DNA from: Tamarix chinensis
Lineage: Eukaryota; Streptophyta; Magnoliopsida; Caryophyllales; Tamaricaceae
NCBI GenBank assembly: GCA_030549775.1
Contig: CM060172.1
Coordinates: 126,283,122 to 126,347,121 of the forward strand
DNA: 64,000 nucleotides
Reading direction: 5' to 3'
This document shows positions 24,059-36,289 of this stretch, piece after piece. Both the position numbers and the translations under genes were made by a program. Position 1 is the first letter of the stretch; each line of letters opens with the position of its first letter. The notes under the pieces were generated by a model that worked only from the letters and a program-made list of their open reading frames with translations, made no database searches and had not been told where the DNA came from.

Positions 24059-25941
24059 TCTAATACCCCTAATTTTTCTACCCTTAATTAATGTGTAATT
24101 AGGCTCATAATCCCACTTCAAAATTTTCTACCAATGATTTCCAATACATTTATATTCAATTTGAGTTTTTTAATATTTATTTCATTCATTTGTGTAAAAT
24201 TATATTTTAGTACGGTTTCTCTAATCATGTTGTTTTCACTCATTTTGACTTATTCTAAACTTGTAACTCATTTATAAAAAATATCTCCAAGCTTACTACT
24301 TTGTTTCCAGAATTTACGCATCATTTTCAAACATTAAGATAATTATTTATTCACCTGTGAAATTTTTGTAGCCATTTACAAATAATCACAATTTATTTAC
24401 ATTTTTAGTTTTGAGTTGTTTCTCACTCGTTTTGATTCTTTCAAAACTTTTTTCTTACTTCTAAAAATAGTTTAAGCTTATACAAGAGTTCCAAACATTT
24501 TTAAGTTCATCCATTTCTTTCGAATCGCAAAGAAGTAAAAATTTGCATTTTTCATAACTGATGATTTTTGCTTATTTCTTTATTTTAATCGTTTGAGATC
24601 CAAAAAATTTCTAAGTCAAATATTTTTACATATTTAACTTTATAATTTTTTCACATCCATCCATATTCCTTTAAATCTTTCTTCAAAATTTTTATCCATT
24701 AACAAGAAAATGTGTTTTCGCTAATTATCCAATTTTTTTTATTTTTCTTCGTTTCTATCTGTCGAGCTTCAAACCAAATTTAATACCTAATATTTTTATA
24801 TATTTGGGTTATTAAAATCATTCCACACATTCCCATAATTTAAAAAAAAATATTGAGAGATGTTTGCTATTTTTCCTAATAAAGCCTTATTTTCTATCCT
24901 TTTTACTAATGTAATTATGCTAAAATTTTGCAATACCTATCATACCCCTCTTCTAATTATCATTTGACTCGCACATGTTGGGCAATCAGATCTCAAATTT
25001 TGCATTCTAAAAATCAACAAAAAATCTTGGCATAATCCAATCTCATCAAAACCCACCAACTTTCTTACAATCTCTCTCTCCTTTTTATAATGTTATAAGC
25101 TTGCATGCAATATCCACTACCCCACCCATCTAATTTAATTCAGTTCTTGGAAGGGGAGGAGGTGTATGGTCGACCAAAAATAGCCCCAACCTTTCATGTT
25201 TCATTTCAACACTGAAAACACATGTTTTAACCATTTTTTCTCCCCTTCTCTAGCTAATTTCTTTGATACTTTACACACCTACTTATCTTTCTAGTTATCC
25301 TCCACCTCTATTTTTTACTTCATTTAGAAGCTTGCCTTGCATACTACAATTACCAACTATGTTCCCTTCTTTTTGTGGCATTATATCTCTTAAATAAGCC
25401 CCAACTTTTACTTCTCGATCAACTTAGTTGTTGTTGCTATCAACCAAGCTGATTTTTTTTGGCCAAATCATGCCTCTCCTATAGCTTGGATCCTTGGTGT
25501 TCATCCTCCATTCTTGTTAGGTTTTATTCCTTATATGTCATACTACATCTAGGTACCCTTTTTTGCCAGCAAATCGCCCCCTTGTATTTTCTTTTCCCCC
25601 TCCTTGTTCTCTTGTTGACCAACTTCCTTTTATTTTATTGATGCTTTTGTTGCATGTGTTGCAATAGTTTATTCATGGCTTTAGTCCTTCATTTATCTTT
25701 GTTTTCCTTTTTTTTTAACCTTCCAACACCTTTTCCTCTCATTCCTTGGTGGTTATTGGTGGTTTTCAAGCCTCCATACCTAAGAATAATTTTTTCATTT
25801 CACTTATTTCATTTTCATTCCATAATTATATCTTCATACTAATGTGTTTTGTGCTTAAGGATTAGAGGGAATTTTTTTTGGGATGCACTTCTTTAGATTT
25901 GGTCCGTTGGTTGCTATATTAATTTATTGTAATCCATGTTA

Positions 25942-25943
<2 letters not shown>

Positions 25944-25996
<53 letters not shown>
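25944..25996. repeat. (AT)n microsatellite
   Basis: About 26 uninterrupted AT dinucleotides within the solo LTR. Confidence 0.95.
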
Positions 25997-26000
<4 letters not shown>

Positions 26001-26245
26001 ATCATGATAAAAGTTGTTTTACATGGTGTTCTTGCATTCTACCTTAATATCATACTTTTCAGCGTTATTATGTTTTCTATGTAAATTATACATTTCTATG
26101 CCTTGCTAGGCTTTGTTAGAAAACCATGAGTATGATGGTATACTTTATTTATGTTACTAGTGCATAGATGAGTAGAGATAATTATGATAAATATTATTAT
26201 GGGTGAATTTGGGCTAAAAATTAGAAGATTTGGATGTGCTAGAGG

Positions 26246-26569
26246 TAGGGCTATAAATGAGTTAAGCCAGTTCGGTATTTGGCTCGGCTCGTTAAAAGCT
26301 CGGTTAGATTCATTTGTTTAGTTAAACAAGCTTAAAAGTGAGGCTCGGGCTCAGCTTGTTTATTAAACGAGTCGAGCCTAAGCTCGAAAAAGCTCGGCTC
26401 GGTTCATTTTTTAGCTTTGGCTCGTGAGTTTGGCTCGTTAAAAGCTCGGTTCGACTCGTTCGTTTAGTTAAACGAGCCGAGCCCAAATATTATTTAAGGC
26501 TTGTTTAGTTAAATGAGCCGAACCCAAGCCTAGGGATATTCGGCTCGACTCGGCTCATTTACAGCCTTA
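26246..26569. mobile_element. Non-autonomous hAT element, 324 bp, perfect 8-bp TSD
   Basis: The left end is TAGGGCTATAAATGAG (26246). The right end, reversed, is TAAGGCTGTAAATGAGCC (26569). The octamer gctagagg flanks both sides exactly, at 26238-26245 and 26570-26577. The interior is packed with GGCTCG and CGAGCC words in both orientations, the subterminal repeat style of plant hAT elements. There is no coding sequence. It lies inside the solo LTR and therefore inserted after it. Confidence 0.9.
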
Positions 26570-27070
26570 GCTAGAGGCTTGGGGTTTTTTGGTCCTAGGC
26601 CTTTATGGTAGTTTTGTTAATTTTAATTAATGATAATTATATTTTTGAGTTTCTATCGGTGTGTGGGTGTTAGGGCATAATTTTGGTGAATTATGGGGAC
26701 TTGTGAAATTTTTTGGGTAATTGGTGAATTTCAATCCTAGGGGAAATTGGTATTTTATGAGATTTTTTGGAAAGTAAATATAAAATTATAGTCCTTGAGG
26801 TTTTTACAAAAAGTTTCATACATAACATGGCAGGGTTTTGCTTTGTTTGGGTTAAGTTATAATAATATGAAGTTTCAGGATGTTCAAGTGAATTAATAGA
26901 GTTTTGGTCATTATGGGTTAAATATGAAAAATTTATATTGTACGAGTGTTTTTGAGTTATAAATATTATAAGTATGACTTATGAAAAGTTAGGGTCAATT
27001 GTTGGTAACCTGAGCATAATAGTGAGAGAAATGACTTAATTTTGAGAATAGTAACTAAGAGATAATATTA

Positions 27071-27738
27071 GCATTGTATGTATAAAACCTGGAAGTTTAG
27101 CCTTGATTTTTTGATACGTTTATCTTAATATTATTTTAGGAATTTGAGATAAATTTGGAAAATTGGCATGACGTAAGAGCGAAGTCATGATCCATAGAGG
27201 AATTAGGATTTCATGGGGCATAATTACAAGCAACATCGGTATTGTATGTATGAAACATGGAAGTTTAGCCTTGACTTTTAGATATATTTATCTTAATATT
27301 GTTTTAGAAATTCATGATAAATTTGGTAAATTATCAAGATGTGAGAGTGAATTTATGACCCATAGGTGAATTAGGGTTTCATGAAATATTATAAGAAGTA
27401 GCATCGGTATTATATGTATGAAATGTGGGAGTTTTGCCTTGATTTTTGAATATGTTGCTCTTAGCACTATTTTAGGAATATTTTTCTAAATTTGGTACAT
27501 TGGTGAGATGCGAGGGTGAATTTATAGCCCTTGGGTGAGTTAGGGTTTTGTGGGGTATTATAAGAGGTAGATTGATATTATATGTATGAAATGTAGACTT
27601 CTAGCATTGATTTTTAAAGATATTAATTTTAATGTTATTTTAGAAAGTTGTGCTAAATTTAGTGAACTGATGAGACATTAGGGTAAAGTTATGGCCCATT
27701 GGTGAATTTTAGTTTTATGGGATATTATGTTCTTTTTA
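27071..27738. repeat. 168-bp tandem array, four copies
   Basis: Units begin at 27071, 27239, 27407 and about 27574 with a variant of GTATTGTATGTATGAAA. The spacing is 168, 168 and 167 bp. Each unit ends with a phrase like TTAGGGTTTTGTGGGGTATT, which resembles a reversed LTR start. Divergence between copies is moderate. The array is inside the solo LTR at 24059-28858. Confidence 0.85.
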
Positions 27739-28863
27739 ACTTGGTTATGTTTCTTATTGTGGATAGTATTTTTCTATATGAGTCATCATGATATCTAGTG
27801 GCTATAACATGCAGAGTTAATTTACCGTGACATAATTATAAGAGTTATAATCTATAAACATTGTTGAAATCAATTCATAAGTAAATGGTATTTCATGTAA
27901 TAAGTAATAAGTATTCATCACTGTGTTAAGAAAGTTATAATAAATGATGGAAAGTAGGAAGATAACCTAATGATGCATTGTTATGTGCCAAGTATCGAAT
28001 AAGAAACTAATATCAAATTAATAATCGAAGTGGAAGATCATGTGAGTTAGGACTGGGGTGCTTCATCAAATATCTTTCCTTTGTTGTTGCGATAACTAAA
28101 GTGGCCCTAGATATACTTTATATAGTATGATTCACTAGCTTATAGAGGCTATGCATACTTAAGAATTAGGAGCATAGAAAATTGGTTTCCTAGGGGCAAT
28201 ATGTCCTAGAGGGTTCATTATGTTTGTGTTATTGATCCACCAATTATGCAGTAATAGGGTCACTAAACTCAAGTGACTAAGTATCTAAAAATTTATGATC
28301 ATATAATTATGGACTTTAATATGATTGTATCCTTAGGTCATTTTATATCATATGTAAAAAGTATCTATAATATTGGTCTTCTTGTATCCTATGTTTTATG
28401 CGTACCATTTTCTTTTGATGTGCTCTTTTAATTTACTCAATGCATAAGTATTGAACAAACATTTTATGGGTGATGCTCATTCCAACGAGCAAATACCACA
28501 TTAGTTTACAAGTAATTTTTGAATAATAACTTTGATGTGATTATCTAAAATGAGTGATTATAGGTTTGTTCAAGTGTATTGTTATCTAGATCTTTCTCTC
28601 TATCTCTTTGGGCTTTATTTGTATGTTTTCTATCATATTTGTTCTCACTCTATTTTTTAATCTCGTATCATCAATAATTCAAGTGCTTCTTACACCTGAT
28701 CTCTAAGTATAAGTCACTTTCTAACCTCGAACCTAACAAAGATAGGGTATAGAGAATATCTATTCTATATTAGATGTGGCATAATGCCCTATATTTTATT
28801 ATAAATGCTTCCACCAATGTTTTTAAAAAAAATCAATAGTAAATTTTGGGATGTTATAATTAA

Positions 28864-29548
28864 GGCATTGGAAATGAATTTGTTACACAAGTACTTGTCC
28901 ATTATTTCTTATTCTGATACATAACAGCCTGATCTAATATTTCTATCGTTGACTTTATAATTAATTGTATTTTGGAAGCTTTAAAGAGTAGTTTTTGGCT
29001 TGTGTCTAATGCCTTTTTCCCTATGCTAATTTCTCATAGTATGGCTTTTATCCTATTAGTAGGCCAATTAAGAACATTATATATATGAACTCCACCACCT
29101 GAGGGTCATAGATAAGCTCTAATTAATAAGTTGTATATATTTATGTTCAAGGTGTTGTGCTTGCTTACAACATTTTATACGAGGAATTTGACCCATAAAC
29201 AAATGAATTACAAACAATTAATCATTGGGATGAAAAATTAATAATAATTATTTTTTCATACTTTTCCTAAGGTTTAGAGCACCATTTATGTTTCGACTTT
29301 CAATCCTTCTTAAAGCCAAGTTATTTTAGTTCTTATTTCTGATCTTTGGTTTGATTTCTTGTAGAATTTAAAAGTAATTTTATGTTACATGTGACACAAG
29401 TAATTATTTTATCTACACAAGTGATTATCTCATCCTCATAAGTGGTTATTCTGGAAAAAAAAGAAAGCGACTGTATGCTCTATGTTTTAGTCTTTCAAGT
29501 TTTGCGTTATAAATGTTTGCTCATTAACTAGATTTTTCCTCATGCGAT
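28864..29548. other. Intergenic AT-rich sequence
   Basis: Nothing recognisable lies between the solo LTR ending at 28858 and the next LTR start at 29549. A loose repeat of acacaagt and ataagtggttat phrases occurs near 29390-29450. Confidence 0.5.
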
Positions 29549-30210
29549 TGTAATACCTAAAAATTTACTAATAAAAAGTTTTGTTATTAAGCAAATGAAT
29601 TAACACAATATAACAGATGTTATTGGTACACTTAAGACTAGTACAGTCCGTACCCTTCTCATGCTAAGTGCAAAGATAAAACGTTATGATAAATATATAT
29701 AAAAGTACATAAATATATAGAAATAGTAGAAGAGTTTAATAAAGTAAGTGTAATAACAAAGCACATAGTAAATTCTTCAGATAATATCATATATAAAAAG
29801 AGAGAAGAGGGATAAAAAGGGTGAAGATTCCAAAACATATATCCATAATCTAGGACACATAACATGTGCGACCTTGGATAGATATAACTCTACACCCTAA
29901 CCTTGGGATATAAACCTACATCACTCCTCCTGAGGAATTTTCTCAAAGTTAGCAGAATCATCATCAAATACCTACGTTAAAATATCTACAAATGTGTAGT
30001 ATCAGTATACATTTTACATTGAGTAACAAAATTATTCTAAAGAGATAGAATTACATACAAGACCCATGCAAATGAAGAAATAGAACTTGAAATAACAAGA
30101 TGCTAGCTTGCTTACATACATATGTTGATTGAGAAGAAGAAAACTTAACCATTAAGCATAAAATAATATAATACAAATGTATGAATAGATGAAATTTATT
30201 GATTGTTATA

Positions 30211-30265
<55 letters not shown>

Positions 30266-31440
30266 GTCACAACTAATATATTATATTAACTTGAGGTTGG
30301 AGACTAAAAAAAAACCCTTAACAACTAATCTAGTATACAAACGGTAATAACCCTAGCTAGACTGCCTAAAATATAACCAAGCCACCAAATAACGGGACAC
30401 CTAAGTACTTAAGCATGTATACCCTCTATAGGGCCGAAGTATATCGAGACACCTATAGAATATAATATGGCCTTCCAGACCTCGTAAGGCACCCACGATC
30501 ATAGAATAGGAAACACCGGAATGGTACAAAGTAAATACCAAACCTGACTTGGATAGCTATCTCGAATGGTAGAAGTCTCAACTTAAGATCTTTCAATTTA
30601 AATGATTAATATTTTATCAAAGATTTAGATCAAACAAGAACAATGACCCACAAAATATCACTTAATCCCTTTTATGAACATAAACCAATTATTTTATTAA
30701 ATTGCGATATTATCTATGCATTTGGTTGATGGAGGAATAAAAACCCAAACCATTTAGAGCAAAGATGCCCATTAACATGACATAATGGCCCAATTGAATA
30801 TATGAGGTATTAAAGGCCATGAAAGATTATCGAGGCTTTAAATCTCAAGCAAGATTATTAAGGTATTATAACCCAATTTCTATGCCATGAAAGGTCCAAT
30901 AAAATTAGATCTTAAGATAAATTAACTTCAATCATTTGAGACAAGGTTCAATAGACAATATTTAGGCCAACCAAGGGTTTACATATAAGGCCAAATCTAA
31001 TTACTAGTATAAAGGTACAAAAAATGACTAAAATATATTTAGTGTCAACTAACTCACCTTATTAAGATAGGTGTATTTCATGTTAAATGGATTATAACTA
31101 AATAATTATTTTCTTATGATGGAATACAAATATGGACACAAAGTATTAAATAATAAAATTACTTGATGTACCAAAAATTTCTCTTTCTCTTTTCTCTTTC
31201 TTGCTTAATTAATTATTTTTATTCAAGTCTCTAGATATACTCATCAAATGTCACCTAACTGTAAAAATTATCTATTTTGAATTATTTTATTTTCTTAATA
31301 TTCACTTAGGTCTCAAAATTTTTAGAATTTACATATAATGCCCAAAATGCCCTTATTCATCTACAACTACCTTAAACTTCTAAAATTCATAAATTATTCT
31401 AAACAACATCAAACCCAAACAAATCATATACCACATTTTA
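29549..31440 (-). mobile_element. LTR copy (minus strand), truncated
   Basis: It starts TGTAATACCTAAAAATTTAC at 29549. The part at 30270-30600 (gaggttggagactaaaa, caccaaataacgggacacct, gacctcgtaaggcac) is homologous to 40480-40790 and, reversed, to about 38120-38400. It is therefore the same LTR subfamily as the facing pair at 31469 and 43394. It contains the TTA microsatellite. The other terminus is missing; at 31441 the sequence passes into TGTAATACCCC phrases that precede the next LTR. Confidence 0.6.
30213..30265. repeat. (TTA)n microsatellite
   Basis: About 17 uninterrupted TTA trinucleotides inside the minus-strand LTR. Confidence 0.95.
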
Positions 31441-31468
31441 TGTAATACCCCATATACACATGTACAAA

Positions 31469-32643
31469 TGTAATACCCCGTATTTTTGTAATTTAATTTT
31501 ACTGAGCTTAATTATTTTATTAGCGTAATTTGATGAAAATATTTAATTATTTTAATTTCAATTATATTATGGATTTATCAATGATTTTGAATTTATATTA
31601 GAATTTACTTAATCATTATCATTACGAATTATTCTAGATTAGTTCATTCACGATTGTAATTTTATTATATTCATATGATTTGATTTTTTATTTAAAAATA
31701 TGTATTTTTGTTCTTTCTCACATTTTAATTTTTAATATTTTAGATTCGTTTTCAATTATAACATCATTGTGTGATTACTACTTTTCTTTGGAGTTATATT
31801 TCTTTAACAAAATAAATTATTTAAATTCTAAAAATTTCCTTTAAAATTGTAAAACTATTTTAATGATTGTATCGGTAGAAAATATTTCCAATCTTGAATT
31901 TATCCCTTTTTCCAAGTTGTTAAAATCTTTGAAAACTTTAATTAGTCACTTGTTTATGAATTTTTTTCCAAAATTAATTTTCTTCCTTTTTATCCTCTTT
32001 TATTTGTGGAGGATCATTTTTAAAAATTATTTAAATTAATTTGGTCTTTTAGAATTTGATTTAAATATTTTCTTATATGGTTTTAAATATGTTTCAATGT
32101 CTTATTATGTATTTCTGTAAATAATATAGATCTTTACATTCGTTAGTATTTTCTCCTGAAAGTTTTTCTGAAATTCTTTAAATAGCTGTGATATTGATTT
32201 TACATCTTTAGATCCTTACGAAATGATTTTTGTTAAATGAGTTTTAGATAAAATCATCCATTAATATTTTAAGATTTATTTTTGTATTTGTATTTGCCAA
32301 AAAAAAAACTCTTGACATTCCCCCCATTTTTTGTTTTCTCTCTTCTTTTCAATGTCTTTTCTTTTCATTCTCTCTTCCTTCACATTCCTTATGCTACGTG
32401 AAACCCCATCCCCCATAATTGCCTTCTCCCTAATCTTTCGTCGACCACCAAAGCTAACCGACCAACATCCACAACCACCGCCTCTCTTTGTCAACCCTTT
32501 TCCCACTTTGTGTCGCCACCATCCTTCGCTAGTGAGCAACAGCAACCAGGTAGGTAGTAGTGCAACAATGGTGACACAACAACAAAGCATCATCTAATTC
32601 CGGCCAAAACCAATGTCAATCGACCATAGGCGAACACTCCTTG
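31469..32643 (+). mobile_element. 5' LTR, part 1 (plus strand), before nested insertion
   Basis: It begins TGTAATACCCCGTATTTTTG at 31469. The next 200 bp match the reversed sequence ending at 43394, for example the phrase TTAATTATTTTATTAGCG. A C/T-rich block starts at about 32330, giving the plus orientation. Frames on both strands at 32276-32597 are composition artefacts. The LTR is interrupted at 32644 and resumes at about 36233. Confidence 0.7.
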
Positions 32644-33061
32644 TGTAACACCCCAAAATTTACTGCTGGAAAATTTCATTTTAAGCGAAAGCATATAATC
32701 AAATAGTGTAGTATCATCGTCATAATTGACATAAGTCTGACTTATTCCCACCATCCTTATGTCAATTATAAGGCAAAATGATTAGAAAATTAAAACATGA
32801 TAGGAAGAAATGAGATAACTTTTAATAACATCAAATAAGCATTTGGATATAAACTCCGATTATTATATCAAAATATAACAAAATGGATCTCATGGAACTA
32901 AGAGTTCAAAAAGGTATCCGGGTAAAACTATCATCCGAATAAAATGACTCTATGCCCAAAACCCTAATATAAAAGAAATCACTCCTCCACATATATTACA
33001 TCAAAGGCTGCGAATTCGTCCACCCGGTCCTCATCAACCCGCACATATACATCTGGGTCGT
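32644..33061 (-). mobile_element. LTR 3'-end fragment (minus strand)
   Basis: It starts TGTAACACCCCAAAATTTAC at 32644 and is cut at 33061 by the next LTR of the same family and orientation. Its first 120 bp parallel the left edge of the LTR at 33062. It is probably the remains of an element that received the chromovirus insertion, or of a tandem LTR. Confidence 0.5.
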
Positions 33062-35308
33062 TGTAACACCCCCAAAATTCACTACTGAAAAATTTCGTTT
33101 TATTAAAAGATAATAGCGGAAGCAGATAAATAAAACGTGAACGTTGGGAGTATTACCGCCACACTTAGTACCAGACCGGTTCACTCATACCGTTCCAGTA
33201 CCAAGTGCTAAGGCTAAGAAAATGAAATACAATTCGAAAGACATTCAACATGCATAAATCAGAGTAAATTGCACGCTTCAACATATTTAAATCAGAGTAG
33301 CGCATCAAATCGTTTTCAGAAATAAAATCCACCGATGGTGGTTACTTTAACAACGTTAACATTTAAAATCGAGAATTTAAATGAGAAAGAGAAAAAGCCA
33401 TGATACCGGAAAATTCCTTACTCTCTTTCCCGTAGCCCACTTGAGTAGCACCTGAAAAACCAGCAAGGGCACTGCCCATTGAATAGGCAGGGGCCCAATT
33501 GTATATTATCATATCGAACTCATATAAATGTGCAAGACATACAACTGAACAAATAAGTACGATCATGTAATTATCCTCAAATGATAATAATACCTTCAAG
33601 GTAGTCAAGACAATTGTCTTCTCCCAAAAGGCATATGAAACCTAATACTAATACATATAAATTTCTAATCATTATCCGAAGTATATATCCTCAATTTTCC
33701 ATATATATCCTATAGCCAACATTATACCTAAATATGTATTTACATAATTTCATTACTCTCAAGAATATCATTTCCATAAATACATTACTCAATACAACAT
33801 ACTCGACACAAAAGCACATACAAAAATGCATGTATCACATAAAACCCTAGCTACGACATGTATCATTACCAACAAAGATACCATGCTCTATGCATGTAAA
33901 TCCTATACCTCCTTTGAGATTACTAAAAGATCACCTATGAAAATAAGATAAAATATGATTAGGATTGAAGATTAAAATCAATGGGAAAGTTAAGGTAGAG
34001 GAGGGTAAAAATAGAAATAACTGGAGTCAAAGGGAATCTTGAGTTGCATGGAAGCATAAGGGAATGTATGGCGTTGCTATGGTAAAATTTTGGTGGTATT
34101 TGGACAATGTTTGGGGTGAAAATAGGGGTGCACTGCTGAAAATGGAAAGTTGGATGGTTGTGCTGCAAGTAGTGCATCCCTAGTCAAGAGAAAAGGTCAC
34201 GCACGACCAGGCGGTACTAAATTGTATGGATGTGCTTTAGATGGCGTACCCATGGTCGAGAGAAAATATCACGCATGACCAGACAGTGTGATAGGAAATT
34301 TTTAGTACTGCACGACCGTGCACTCTGCAAAAGTACGACCAACAAGAGAAAGAAGAATGAAAAAGAGGCAGTGGTCAGAAGCGATGGCCAGCAAAAATGT
34401 GGGGGAAATGATGGGGAGGTCTTGGTGTTTCATCCACCAGGTTGTAGTAGTGCTTGGTGGCTATGGTGGTGCACGGTGGTGATGGTGGTGTTCGGCCGAA
34501 ATAAGGCAACAATAGGGAGTAAGAAGAATAAAAAAGAAGGAAGAAGAAAGAAAAAGAGGTCAGGTAGGGGTGATGGATAAGATAAAAATGGAGGGGTGGA
34601 GGGGTATATATACTAGTATGGTGGTGTGCCATGGAGGAGAAAAATGGTAGTGGAGTGGTGGCGTGCAAATAAGAAAAAATATGCAAAGGATGATGGAGAT
34701 GATGGGGTCGATCGATAGAGGAGAAGAAGAATAAAAATAGGGGCGAGGATGATTGTGAGATGATGGTGGTGCACAAGGGTGATGAAGGTAATAGGGAAAG
34801 AAGTAGAGGGTGATGGGGATGGTTGTCATGGTGCACAAGGGAGATGGTGATCTGCAAAGGAAGGAAGAAGAAAGTAGGTAAGGTACAAGGATGAACATGA
34901 TGGATGATGGTGGTGTGTTAGGTGATGTTGTCATGGTGCAGTAGAGGCACGAGGGTGGTAGGGTGATGGTGATCATGCAGAGGAACCTAATTCCTTCAAA
35001 CTACAAAATTGGCACAGGAGAAGAAGGGGAAAAAAGAAAATAAAAGAAAAAGGAAAAAGAGGCTATAGGTTAGGATTAGATTAGATTAAAAAAATTCACT
35101 AGCTAAAAAGGTAAGATTAAAGATATAAATTAATTGGAATTAAAGTTAGGTTAAGAATTACAAATTTTTTTCGAGCCAAAGATAAGGTTTGAGTTAAGAT
35201 TTTGAGATAAAAGAATTAGGGTAGGGATAAAATAAAATTCTTGAGATTAGGGTTTGGATTAATGTATTAATTATTTGAGATTAGTTAACAAAAATCCGGG
35301 GTATTATA
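33062..35308 (-). mobile_element. 3' LTR of Tekay-type chromovirus, 2247 bp
   Basis: On the plus strand it runs from TGTAACACCCCCAAAATTCA (33062) to AAAATCCGGGGTATTATA (35308). On the minus strand it is preceded by a polypurine tract and the pol C-terminus, which fixes its polarity and its role as a 3' LTR. A G/A-rich block at 34230-35070 is C/T-rich in the element sense. Overlapping minus-strand frames there (34375-34976) are Pro/Ser/His-rich composition artefacts. This copy anchors the identity of the other TGTAAYACCCC LTRs in the window. Confidence 0.8.
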
Positions 35309-35341
35309 TCACTATCCCCATAAAAGAAACTTTGTCCCCAA
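35309..35341 (-). other. Polypurine tract of the chromovirus
   Basis: On the minus strand the sequence just before the LTR reads GGGGACAAAGTTTC then TTTTATGGGGATAGTGA. G-rich polypurine sequence at this place primes plus-strand DNA synthesis in LTR retrotransposons. Confidence 0.6.
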
Positions 35342-35469
35342 ATTCAACAACTTAAGGTTAGGAAAGAAGTGAAAACATGATGAAAGGAAAGCGATCTCGA
35401 TGGCTAAGTTCGAAGAGTTGATATTATACTACTGGGTACCACCCAATTAAAAGAGTGAGAAACCTGAAA

Positions 35470-36232
35470 CCTAACACACCTGTATTTAAAAGCTCAGGAT
35501 GCAATTCGCGCATGTCCTTCTTGATTTCTCATTTCGCTTCTTTTGCCTCATATAGGCTCCAAATAATCTTCACGAGTGGTATTGAGCTCATACAGGTTCG
35601 TCGTATCTTAGTGTAAATAATCCGTAGAGGTCTCTCCTAGTAGGATAAAGAATCATCTAGCTCGATCTCATATGCTCTGATCACATGGGACGGATGTGCA
35701 ACGTACTTCCTTAGTTGAGAAATGTGGAATATGGTATGAACTCGGGCTAGCTCTAGTGGAAGTGCTTGGCGGTATGCAACCTCGCCAACCCTATCAAGAA
35801 TCTCATAAGGACCAATGTATCTCAAGCTTAGCTTATCCTTCCAACCAAATCTCTGCACCCCCTTTGTTCAAATCCATCACCAGGACGTCTCTGATTTGCG
35901 TAGCTCTTCTAGCATCTCTAAGCTGCTTTCATTCTGTCCTGGATTAACCGAACTTGCTGAGTCATCTCCCCAATCATCTTTAATCCTAGTACAGTAGTCT
36001 TGTTGATGTCACTCCAACTTAAAGGTATCCAGTACTTGTGTCCATACAATGCCTTCAATGGTGCCATTCCTATGCTAGCATGATAACTGTTGTTGTACGA
36101 GAACTCAACCAAGTGCAGACAATCCTCCCAACTACCTCAGAAGTCCAAAATGCAAGCTTGTAGCATATCTTCTAGTGTCTGAAGCATCCTCTTAGTCTGT
36201 CCATTTGTAGCTCGATGGAAGGCGGTCCATAC
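35470..36232 (-). pseudogene. Chromovirus integrase C-terminus and chromodomain remnant
   Basis: Three pieces lie in order on the minus strand. An integrase core end (36232 to about 35918) includes a FHRATNGQTK-like motif and the VEFSYNNSYHASIGMAP phrase of gypsy integrases. An integrase C-terminal segment at 35637-35858 has KLSLRYIGPYEILDRVGEV and FHISQLRKYV. After a stop, a chromodomain-like tail (about 35500-35640) includes IPLVKIIW. Frame changes separate the first two pieces and stops interrupt the coding. Everything upstream (gag, protease, RT, most of integrase) is missing because the copy ends at about 36232. The motifs fit the Tekay/Del lineage. Confidence 0.8.
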
Positions 36233-36289
36233 AAAATTGAATTGCATGCTTAAGTTATTTCACTCTATTGATTTTATAATATGCTTTGA

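Larger units (their letters stand above)
24059..28858 (+). mobile_element. Long solo LTR (4.8 kb) with ATTAA target duplication
   Basis: The left edge is TCTAATACCCCTAATTTTTC at 24059 (TG decayed to TC) and the right edge is AATTTTGGGATGTTATA at 28858. The pentamer attaa directly flanks both sides, at 24054-24058 and 28859-28863. A C/T-rich block (about 25060-25830) marks the plus orientation. Inside lie an AT microsatellite, a complete non-autonomous hAT (26246-26569) and a 168-bp tandem array (27071-27738). No gag-pol remnant is present. Without the hAT insertion the LTR is still about 4.5 kb, much longer than the 2.25-kb relative at 33062-35308. Confidence 0.7.

Noticed and set aside
34230..34976. 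Frames up to 160 codons, His/Ser/Pro-rich on the minus strand
   Set aside because: Composition artefact of the C/T-rich block inside a clearly bounded LTR (33062-35308). Two overlapping frames look alike because the DNA is repetitive.
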